In this document: in pieces, positions 34,001 through 46,000 of the stretch
Position numbering within the stretch: the stretch's first letter is position 1
Layout: each line of letters begins with the position of its first letter
The notes under the pieces: generated by a model
Databases searched by the model: none
Seen by the model: the letters and a program-made list of their open reading frames with translations, nothing else
Told to the model about the DNA's origin: nothing
Program-made: the position numbers and the translations under genes
Source of the DNA: Argyresthia goedartella
Lineage: Eukaryota > Arthropoda > Insecta > Lepidoptera > Argyresthiidae
Direction of reading: 5' to 3'
Assembly (NCBI GenBank): GCA_949825045.1
Contig: OX463818.1
Coordinates: 36,348,906-36,412,905 of the forward strand
Length of the DNA stretch: 64,000 nt

Positions 34001-37000
34001 GTTCTTACAAGTTCAACCTTATAGGAAGGATAAAGGGGGCGTCGCTTCGCTCAACCCCTTTACCCTTCACCTAACTAAGCTACTGCAGTATATTGCCCTG
34101 ATATTTGCTGTGAAAATCAGTATATTTGCTGTGCAAATCAGTATTATTGATGCGCAGTTTAATATTTCCCTTAATAATATACATACTACAGCTAACACGA
34201 AAGAGAGAAGAAGTGCTCTTTTGAAAGAGAAAGAGTGGGACTGTCTTTTATAGTGCAAGGAAGTGCGTGCCATAGTCGGACCGCCCGCAACCTGAAGGAG
34301 TGCTCATATGCCGAGATATTATGCCTTGGTGTAGCTAAGAGAGAGACCGTATGAGAGCTCCGTCCGGTGCCGATCTCCTGAAGATACTCAAAGCGGTCTT
34401 GAAGGTAATAATACCTTGGACACTATTGACACACATTGATCTAGCCCCAAACTAGGATTCCCTGTATCTTGGGTACTAGACAACGATACACATACTTATA
34501 TAGATAAACATTATACTTAGATAGATAAACAATCATGACTTTGGTACAAACATCCGTTCTCGTCAAACAAATATTTGCCCCCACCGGGAATCGAACCCGG
34601 GACCCTTGGCTTTTTTAGGCAGGGTCACTGCCGACTCGGCCATTCGGGTTGTCGAAGAAGGTAGCTGGGGTAGCGCGGATTTATCAATATATTAAAAAAA
34701 TAAGAAAGAAAAAGATAAGTCTCGGTGACGACGAATCGGAAGCCACCCAACTCTTTACAATATTGAGAAATAAATAGAGTCTCGAAATTCTGAAGTCGTT
34801 CGAGTTTGTTCAGTAAATCATCGTTCGCGCTCGCCCAACAGTATCGGCGTAGTAGATTAGCTGCAGGAGAAGGGACTATGCAAAGATGATTTTGGTCTGC
34901 CGCGGGAAGAAGTACCGCAGTCGCCTGAGGGAGTGGAAGGACGCAAATACCGGACATGTGGAGACGAAGACATCTGGCTGTCGAAACTAACCCAGGGATT
35001 TTCTCTTTATTGTGATGCAATTCTACGATAAAGGAACGAAGCTTTTGTAATAAGGAAAGAGAGAGCCTGGTTCCTAAAACCATGGCTTGTGATTTGGTTG
35101 GCTTTACCAGTATTTCATATTGTCGAGGTCAACATTCAGTGCCTCCACAGATGAAGAAACATCGCAGGGGGAAAAGTGGCGATAAATTTGTAGATTATCT
35201 GCGCACAGATGAAACGAAGAAGTGAAGACATCGGAGATGGGGTTGATTACGACTGAAAATAGAAGAGGAGAGAGAATACCACCTTGAGGCACTCCTGAGG
35301 CAAGGTCACACCATTGAGTTTCGGTCTCTTCAGACTTAATGCGTTGCTGACGACTTCTCAGGTGTGAGTTGAACCAGTTAGCAGAGTGGAAGGAGACATT
35401 CAGTGAGCTCAATATAGCGACCAGAATGTCAAATCAACGCAGTTGAAGGGATTGTTGAAGTCAAGTGACAAGTAGGTTATCACCATCTATTCTTGCTCGG
35501 CGGTGCATCTCCAAGTGTTCATGTGATCGGCTCCCTTATACACTAACTGAAATAGACTGAAAATGGTGGGAAAGTGACAGGTTTTTTTTTCAAATTCACT
35601 AACCGTGTTACCACAAAAATATTAATCAGCGTTTATCCTCAAAACAAACGTCAAATCCCATACGATTTCCTTTTTAAACAAGTGTTAAACACTCGTTTAT
35701 TTTTTAGTGGTAAGGCCCTAAATGTCTATGGGGAAATTAATGCAAAACTATATGGTAGAAGCCAGTGTTTGTAATATTCTCTTGCTGACTTCCTTACTAT
35801 GTATTCATTTGTAACTTCAGATGAACGAACTCTTTGCTTACTAACTTTCTGACTGTTACAAACACTTAGCGCCCTCTACTTGGAACTTTAGACAGCTTTT
35901 TTCCATTGGCATAAGCTGTGGAATGGAGTTAGTGCTTATTGTGACGAGGCTTGGTTCACCAGCCTGCCTTAGGAGTGTACCCACCAGTGGTCGGGCTGGT
36001 GCCAGGTATCGGTGTCGTCGTCGTAGCGCAGCCGCAGCACATGCGCCCGCCCCGCGCCCGGCACGAAGCTGTCCGCCAGCAGCAGTCTCCGCCGCAGCGC
36101 CCGCACGCTCGCAGCCTGCGTGCAGGGAAACAAACTTCATGTAGCTCACACCTTCGGCTAGACACGGATGCGCCAAGTCTACATTGATCCACTTCTGGGA
36201 ACCCTCTCTACTGCGCTAGCTATCATGTCATCCGACCATCGGGCCGTTGGTCTGTCTGTCCACTGGGCGTCTTGGCGTCGCGGTGACAGAATGGCTACCC
36301 AGAACCGTAAGCGGTTCTGGGTAGCCATTCTGTCACCGCGTTGGTCGACCTTCCGTCTAATTTTCGTTTTTCGTGCTTCATTATTCGTCGTTAAGCCAGC
36401 CCATGTGTGTATATGTGTATTAGACTCGCCTGCGCGGCTTCCCGCTCGCGTCGCTCGGCGTCGTGCGCCTCGCGCTGCTCCACCATCTCCTCGCGCAGGC
36501 TCGCGTAGCGCGCCAGGCAGCGCTTCAGCCTGCAAGCATTACACATACCAGGCGGACATGGATTAGGTGCAACTTTCAAATGTGGCGCGAGAGTGGACAG
36601 GACATGGTGTAGTAGTTTTTTCCCACCTCTTACACAAAACTGACAAATTCTAATTCTTTATTTTCTGTACATATTAACATACGTTTGTAAAAAGTATTTT
36701 TTACCTTTTCTCTACATTAGACCACTAGGAGAAGAAAGGCGGGAGACTCCCACAGAATTATTTTTATATCTCTTTTAAATATAGGTTTGTTTAACTAGTA
36801 AAAATATAATATACTCTAAATAATATACAGGAATAAATAATGACAAGATTATTAAGTGAGTTCTGTGTAAAGTTATTTTAGATAAAGTGGTGTTTACATG
36901 ATTTTTAAATGGCTCATATGGCAATTTCAAACTCTCCAGAGGTATCCTGTGTAGAATAGAATGCACTGATGAAGACCCTTGAAAGAATTGCTAACTTTCG

Positions 37001-40000
37001 CGAGTCTCAGCTGGATTGCAACTAGCCTGTCATTATTTCTTAGGTTAGCATTAATGACAGCTTTATAGCTATCGTTAATTTCGGAAAATGTTGTAAGGTT
37101 CTTGCGTACATAGATTATATTTTCGAAAACAAATTGACAAGCTACAGTTAGCTTGTCAATCTGTGGAATTGTTAGCAAGGTCTGTGTTGAGCTAGATTAA
37201 CCCCGTACAGCCCGTCGTTAAAATAATCTTGAACATTGTAATATCCCTTTTTCGACAAAGTCGCTGTTTAATATTTATGCTTCGGAACGCACCGGTTTTT
37301 TGTTGCGCGGATCGACCGCGAGTAATCGGGACATCACTAAGCGGAAACGGACCGCAGCTGTCACTCGTACCAACGAGAGGAAAAAATTGGAGGTTACTTT
37401 TTCTCTTTTCTCGTGGGGAGAACAAACATGTCTGCTCAGGCATCGTGCCATTGATGGTATTTCGGTGTACCAATTATCAAATACAGGCGTCGGGCCTGGT
37501 CGGAGTGTTAATCATCTACATCGTCGGGAAATAAGTAGATTCGCGTCAGCGGTCAAGTGATCCGTGTTGATTGGACATCGTCGTATCGGTAGCGGCGACT
37601 CCACGTGACGGCAGGCAGCACGCCGGCGACAGCGCCGGGCAGCGACGGCAAGGTTCAGTTCCATCTCCTATCCCAAAACTGTCTCCTATCCCGCATTCCT
37701 GTCTCGAATCGAGCTTTCGATCCCGGTCTGCGACGACAAGGTCAGTAACAATCATTTAACTCACTTTTCTCTCACGTGCTGGCAAAAGCCCAGCCCCTCG
37801 GGATTCCACGCCGTTCGGTAGGCGTGGAAATTAATCAGTCGCTTTAACATGGTTTTTAAATTGCTCAAATGGCAATTTCAAAATCTCCAGAGAATGCACT
37901 GACCCTTGAAAGAATTACTAACCTTCGCGAGTCTAAACCGGAGAGCAATTAGTCTGTGATTATTTCTTAGGTTAACATTAAAGTCATCGCTAAGTTTTGA
38001 AAATGTTGTAAGGTTCTTGAGTACATACATTACATATTTTCGAATATCGCAATATTTTATAATATATTTTCGAAAATAAATTGACTAGCTACAGTCAGTA
38101 CCTATGTCAATTTATTCAAAAAAAAATCTTAGGGAGTCTGTGCTTTTTAAATTATAAATTGCTTGAATAGTTCTTTTCTGTAATAAAAAAATAGTTTGAC
38201 TATCCGCTGCTTTCCCCATAACAAAATACTATATAGGACATGACACTACGAAAGTGACTAAAATAGATTTTACATTTAGCCTTGCTGTAGCCACATCCGT
38301 GTGTTGTCTGATGTTCCTAGCAGCGTTACCCCGAGAACTTAATCTACCCAACCTTTGATAGGAAATTGGAATTTGATAGATTGAAATTGCAGTTGGGCCC
38401 CCACTGCAATTTTCTATCGATGTTTATTCCAAGAAACATCGTGTCATTTACCAATTCTTACGTGTTGGTTTCTAACACTAAACTGGTCTCAACAAGCCTG
38501 ACATTTGGAAGTGAGAATTTGATATCATGGATTTATCAGAGTTTAACAATAAATTTTTATTTTATTTTTTTATTTTATTTTTTTATTTTTACTTTATTAG
38601 GAAAACTAACAGCTTATCACTAACACAATAAATTACACACATAGATACAGAAAGCCAACAAAAAGTTTTCACAGCTAGCAATATTTTGAGCAATTAGCAC
38701 AGGTGAAAGAAAAGCGATACACGAAACACCAGACACGGTAACTATATCCAATAATAGAAGAAGGAAGATGGCACACCATTATAGTGGGTTATATCGGTAA
38801 TGAGGCCTCAACCGAGTCACAAAACTTAGAGGTTAATACTTTACGGATAACGGAAATACTACTAGCGAACAAATCAATGTCTTCGTTTTCAATACAAAGG
38901 TCGTTGAAAGATCGTATAGCTCTGATAAAGTAAGAATTTTGTCTAAAGTTTGTGCGAGCCCAAGGAACAAACAATGACAGTCTTCGGCGAGACTGAGAAC
39001 GTGAGGGGACGAGGAGATGAAGCTTAGCTAACAAGGCGGGACAGTCGACAAGGCTCTGGGCTATTTTCATCAGATAGGTGATGTCAGTTATGTATCGCCG
39101 TACATGCAATGGAAGTAAGTGGAGTTTGATGCATAATAGTCTTGGAAGTTTAAATTTGAATTTAATATGTCGAATAAATTTCTTTTGAATGCTCTCTAAC
39201 TTATTAATATATACTTTGTAACTAGGGTTCCAAACTTGTGAAGCATATTCGAGGTGGCTCCTGACAAATGCACAGTAGATAACTTTTACGGATTTAAGGC
39301 GACGCAGATTTTTGCAGGAACGAATAATAAACCCTAAGGCCTTGTAGGCTTTACTGGTAATTGAATTTATGTGCGTATCAAAGATAAGTTTGCTATCCAT
39401 AATGACACCAAGGTCTCTAATTTCATGAAGTGTAAGTAAAGGTTTATTTTTTAATGAGTAATTGTTATTAAATACGTTGCGTTTACGAGTAAAGGACACA
39501 GTAAAGCATTTGGATACATTTAGGTCAAGTTTATTGTTGAGGCAGTAAATATCGAATTGCAGAAGGTCGTCTTGCAGTAATGCTGAGTCAATAGCATCGT
39601 TAACAGTTCTAAATATTTTCATGTCATCGGCAAAAAGTAAGAATTGAGAATTTTTAAAACAGTTGGAAATATCAAAAACGAAAATTATAAACAGTAACGG
39701 TGCTAGTAACGACCCTTGGGGAACCCCTGAGGGTATATTAGTCCAATTAGATTTATAGCCGTTCAGTACAACTGCCTGAGATCTGTTTTCAACGTATGAT
39801 GAGAACCACCGAAATAAGTCACCCCTGATGCCAATTGCAAGTAACTTTTTCAATAGAAAGATATGATCTATTCGGTCGAAAGCCTTGCTATAATCAGTAT
39901 AAATAGCATCCACTTGATCACCGTTATCTAACTGCTGGGTTATAAAATCATTAAACAGTAGTAGGTTTGAGTCTGTGGACCGTTTCTTAAGAAAACCATG

Positions 40001-43000
40001 CTGCTGGGGACAAAACGACGACTTTAATGCAGCATACACTTGGTTATAGACAATGCGTTCGAATATCTTTGCAATGAGACATAACTTAGAGATTGGCCGG
40101 TAATTATCCACTCTATTTTTTTGACCTTTTTTATGGATAGGGGTGATAAAAGCTGACTTCCAGATAGCAGGCACAACACCTTCAGCGATTGATCTTTTGA
40201 ATATAAGAGATAGAGGCAGAGAGAGGCTATCAGCACATTTAACTAGGAAAACCGCGGGGAGTTCATCAGGACCGGCTGATTTCGTCAAGTCCAAGTTATT
40301 TAGCAGCTTTATAATTTCATTAGTCTCGATGACGATTGAGGCTAGATCAGCTACGACTGGCTCTGATGGTTCCTCGAACTGGGTGCATGATGTGGGATCT
40401 CTTTCAAGGAAATTTGATAGAAAATATTCGTTAAAAAGATTGCTGATGTCATCGCCCGAAGTATAAGTAGTACCTAAATAGGTCATCGAAACAGGATATG
40501 ACGATTTATTAAGATTGTTTTTAATAAACTTCCAGAAATACTTCGGATTTGCCTTAATCGAATCCTCTGTGAGGTTAATGTATTTCATGTAGCACAATCT
40601 TTCCAGACGCTTAACCCTTTCTCTTAATAAATCGAATGTATGCTTATCTGATAGATTACCGTACGTCTTAAACCTTCTAAAATATTTAAATTTTTCTTTA
40701 ATAGCTTTGATTAGGGGGCGGTTGTACCACAAAGGATAATTATTATCACCACGTTTGACTCGTTGAGGAATGTGTTTTGTACGCAAATTATAGACTATTC
40801 TGTAAAAGCATTGTACAGCCTCGTCCAAAGACCCTCTGCAAAGAAGGTCTGTCCAGTCCGCAGCAACAAGGTCATCCTTAATCGAGTTGTAATCTCCTCG
40901 ATTGTATAAAAATACGATATGAATGGTTAGTGGAAGAGACGCAGACTCGGTAAAGGGCACATTTATACAGAGCGCTTTATGATATGGGTCTTCTGGGACA
41001 AGTGGATCGAGGCATGGGGCCACAGAAATTGTCTCGCTAGCAAAAACTAGGTCCAGAATTCGGCCAATAATAAATCATAAACTGTGAACCAAAAGTCAAA
41101 ACATTATTGAGATCATTAAAATATTTTATATCGTCTTTCAATCTTGAAGACCAGTGAAGTAATAATAATAATGAAAATGTATTCAGTAACTGACATCGGC
41201 CTGTACATCAGTACATAGTTCCATCAGCAAAGAAAAATATTTCCGTCAATTTCACCACCATAAAAGAAAGATCGTAAATATAATATACCACGAATAAGAA
41301 AAAGCCTTATATGGAACATTGTGGAACGCCGATTTTCACACCCGATCCATCAGATTTAAAGCTTCTGTCCTTCGAATTTCTTCGATAAAACTGTCCTTCG
41401 AATTATATTGCTTAAATATGATCTTAGTTGATCCACGCTTTATATATATATGTACCTCTAACCTGCTATACTCGTCTCTATCCTGCTATGTGCACCGCAA
41501 GCCGACGGACAAGGCGACGACACCAGCGCAAGCCTTACAGAGGGCGATCCAGGCGCAAGCCTTACAAAGGGCACAACAAGACTATTTCGACAAATCTCTG
41601 CACGCCTAGTACTTTGTACCCCTAAAACATTTCACCCAGAACACCAGGGGCACAGAAAGCGTAAGAAAGTATTCCCGTTACCTCTGAGTCTTGTGGTCCA
41701 CTTCCTGCTGTAGCGTGGTGAAGGTATTGCTAACGATGGTCGTGGTCTCCTCTTCAAGATCTATCTTTTGTTGCATTTCCACTTCGCGGTTCTTGCGGTC
41801 TGCTATCTCTTGATTCCTGAAATTGAGACCACACATTTTATATAATAATAATATCTTGGACACTATTTCCACACATTGATCTAGCCTCAAACTAGGATTC
41901 CCTGTACTACACAACTAGTACTAGACAACGATACACATACTTATATAGATAAATATTATACTTAGAACCATGACTAGGGTACAAACATCCGTTCTCATCA
42001 GATAAATATTTGCCCCCACTGGGACTCGAACCCGGGACCCGTGGTTTCGTAAGCAGGGTCACTGCCGACTCGGCCATTCGGGTCGTCGATGGGCACTCCA
42101 CATCAAACAGATAATTTTGGATAAATAGTTAAAGACCCGCTATAACTATCAGCCAGTACCAGGCTATCAGGACATGCATAAAGGTTACAACACCACCAAG
42201 CCCGCAAGTTTCTATACTATCAGAAGTAGCCAGTAATACCAGGCTGGCAGTACTCAGGTAGTGCTGCTCCTGGGTGGAGCTTACCTCTGCTCCAACGCGA
42301 TCCTGCTCTCAGTGAGGTTGTCCATGAGGTCCCGCGCTGCACCGCCGCCGCCCTGCACCAGTCTCTCCTCGATCGATCGTATCTGCTGCTCCAACTCCTC
42401 GGTCCTGTTGCGTTCCGCTTCGATGTAGCTGGCTGCTAGCTGGTGTTCGGTTTCTAGGCTGACTGTTTCTTCTTCCGCTGTGGGATTGGAGATGGGGATC
42501 AATATGTATCAAGGATTAAGAAAGGAAACAATAATATTTTATTTTAGTTATCAGTCCAGATTTTGTACAGGCGCTTCTTGCACTAACTATCCTTATCATT
42601 CTCTGGTGCTCAGAAAGTTTGGGGATATCCTTCGACCACCGCTCGGGTGTTCTTCTAAAAATAAGAAAAGGCTGGCTTGAGAAAGTAGTAAAATACCTTA
42701 AAGACACCCAACAAAATCCCATAAAGCATGACAAATTAAATAGCCTGATGTTAATTACCCATTTGGAGCAAGAAGTGGAAGAGGTATAATCCATTAAATC
42801 TACTACAAAAGAAGTATAACCTAGTTTCAACCAATCCTACCATGCTGCATCACAATCACACTACCGCAAATCCATTTGTGCACATCCTACACTTGCCTCT
42901 CGACTTACCGCTATGATGCGTGGGCGTAGTCTTCTTGCCGATCTTCTCCTTCTTCGCGCGCCGCTCCGGCGCCGGCGCTGCCTGCCGCGCCGCTATGAGG

Positions 43001-46000
43001 AGGCGCAGACGCTCGATCTCGGCTTGGTACTCGCGCAGTTTAGCGTCCTTCGGGTCTTCGTTGCGGACTGGCTTGTTCTTTATCGCTGGAGGAATAAATA
43101 TCGACATGAATGTCATACTGACATACGAGAAAAGTCTGATTTAATATTTTCGCTTATTGAATAATGCACCAAATATCCAAATAGGTATATGGGTAGGTTC
43201 CAGGATAGTGGAGCAGTGAGGAATGTTTTGGTGATGTCTCGTGACTTCAGTCGAGTCAGCACTACATGGAATGTGACCCCTCCACCCACTGATGCAGAAC
43301 ATGCTCATTTAAGGGCTAGTTGCTAATTTCATTTGTTGAGCGAGGTCTTTGTGCATGTCCTCTGCACTCACTCTTCTACTTCAGCTGTCGGCACCAGCTG
43401 GTGTAGGAGGCCTGGATGTTCGAGGAGCTCCAACTCCAAAGGCACAATAAATTTCTGACAGTTATGTTTGTTACATTCCAGGTTTGTATCTATGGACGGT
43501 CTCACCTCACCCAGCTCCGCGTATTACCTAGTTGTGCAAGTACAACACCCAGCGGTTACCTTTGGCCCGGTGCGCGTACCGCAGCGTGGTGATCGTCTCC
43601 TCGTAGTTGTATGCGGCGGGGCCGATGTTCGCGATCATGATAGTCTTGCTGTTCCCTCCCAGGGAGTCCTGCAAGATGCGCGTCAGCTTCGAGTCCCTGA
43701 GGGGAGAGGGGAGTCATCAGAAATTAAACTACCTAAACTCTGACATCCAAATAACTGGAGCGAAATTACGGTTTGATTCGCACGGTTTTTCTTTCAATGT
43801 TGCAAGCTTGTTTGTTACTGCTATTGTCGTAAAATCGATGTAATAAAATGGGGAATAATAAAATCGAATAAAAATCTGTTGAGCGGATGACCATGAACAG
43901 CATAATTTCCTGAAATGAGCGAATTGAATACTGAATTTCGTGACAAAATTACTAATTTGCGTGAATCATTACTGAATGGTTTAGCGACCGCTTATTGGCT
44001 AAATAAAGGCTGTCTGGGCGAAGCGGTGGGACAGGGTAGGTGGTTAGGATGAAGGGGATGGGCGAAACGAAGCCCCCTTTATCCTTCGGGTTAGGTTGAA
44101 CATGTAAAAACAACAAAATCCAACGATCGTTTTGGATCGTTGTATTTTATACAACTCGAAGTAAGGTTTTCTAGTAGCTGTTTTTAGATTTATAGTCGCA
44201 TAATTCAGCAATATTGTCGACGAAGACGACGCCAGTATTTCTAGTTGCGCTCATTTTTTGCCGCTGTTCAGTAATTCAGACAAGCGATACCAGTATATTT
44301 GACAAGTTGTTAATTTACATGATTTTAAAGTCCAAGTTGATCAGGGCATAGGTGTCATCTATACAACGTCGTATCAAATAAGTTACGTTTCAGAAGTTAC
44401 CACAAAAGAATTGATTTCGGCATGGGAATTAATCGAATAATCATACATAAAGAATTGGCCAACTGTATTTATTAATTACCCGACAGACACCCTGCATTAT
44501 TATGTAGGGTGTCTGTCGTGGCCAAATCATAGAATTGATCGTTTCATGAAATGGCCTACCATTGCATAATGAGCACCCGTAGCACGCCGGCCCCACGGGG
44601 GGGGGGGGGGGGGTCGACGCGGGGAAGTGAGGGACAGAGCTATACGCTATATAAAGCTTTGTCCCTCACCTTTAGCGACGCTACCCCGCCCCGCGCCCCG
44701 CGCTCGGCATGCTACGGTGCTGGCCGACCACAGCCCCGCGCTCGGCATGCTACGGTGCTGGCCGACCCCGCCCCGCGCTCGGCATGCTACGGTGCTGGCC
44801 GACCCCGCCCCGCGCTCGGCATGCTACGGTGCTGGCCGACCACCGCCCCGCGCTCGGCATGCTACGGTGCTGGCCGACCCCGCCCCGCGCTCAGCATGCT
44901 ACGGTGCTGGCCGACCACCGCCCCGCGCTCGGCATGCTACGGTGCTGGCCGACCACCGCCCGCGCCCGGCATGCTACGGTGCTGGCCGACCACCGCCCCG
45001 CGCTCTTCATGCTACGGTACTGGCCGACCACCGCCCCGCGCTCGGCATGCTACGGTAATGGCCGACCACCGCCCCGCGCTCGGCATGCTACGGTGCTGGC
45101 CGACCCCACCCCGCGCTCGGCATGCCACGGTGCTGGCCGACCACCGCCCCGCGCTCGGCATGCTACGGTGCTGGCCGACCACCGCCCGCGCCCGGCATGC
45201 TACGGTGCTGGCCGACCACCGCCCCGCGCTCTTCATGCTACGGTACTGGCCGACCACCGCCCCGCGCTCGGCATGCTACGGTAATGGCCGACCACCGCCC
45301 CGCGCTCGGCATGCTACGGTGCTGGCCGACCCCGCCCCGCGCTCGGCATGCTACGGTGCTGGCCGACCATTTCAAGAAATGGTCAGATAGGGTTGAATTT
45401 GATGAAACATGCCTTTTCAAAAGCATTTTTATTCAGTTCTTGCTGCGCTCGCCCCCTGTAGTCTCTATCTTAGCTACCGCAGTATTTTGCCCTAAAGGAT
45501 TTGTTGCGTAATATAGTCCTTTTGCACCAGTTTGTTCGTCATTTTCATCGCCAATATTATTTTCCGACTTCTGAGCTAAAAATTGCACCTTCGTCGCTTG
45601 ATTTTGGGTTCTCAGGCGGAAAAATTCTATTCCTAATTCGTTCGAAAAGGTTTTTTACGAACCTCGCTACGACCCTCGCCTACGGCTCGTGCCGTAAACT
45701 TCTCGGTTCGTAAATATAAGCCTTTGCGAACTCGTGGGAAACGTACTATTTCGTTATAATTACCGGCCCCCACCTCCGTCATGAAAATCAACAACAAATC
45801 GACATCAGCGCCTCTAATGGTGGTTAATGTAATTATCACTCACGTTAACCACATCATAAAATTGTCACGCATTTTCCTGTTCATATCATCAAACGCTGAA
45901 CATTCATTGATCTGGTCAGGCCATTTCATGAATGAACAGTTGGAGGTGGCTATATCATGAAATTGTCAATCAAATCAAATCAAATCAAATCAAAAATCAT

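Noticed and set aside
35856..36192. Several overlapping open frames on both strands
   Set aside because: Shadows of the GC-rich Klp68D exon 35985-36115.
36391..36579. Ordinary GT donor for the Klp68D exon ending at 36430
   Set aside because: No GT lies at a position that keeps phase with the next exon; CAG|GCGAGT does, so a GC donor was preferred.
44551..45511. Long open frames on both strands through the GC-rich repeat (up to 279 codons)
   Set aside because: They are translations of a 37/38-bp minisatellite with no stop codons in several frames. No domain, no splice context and no start support.
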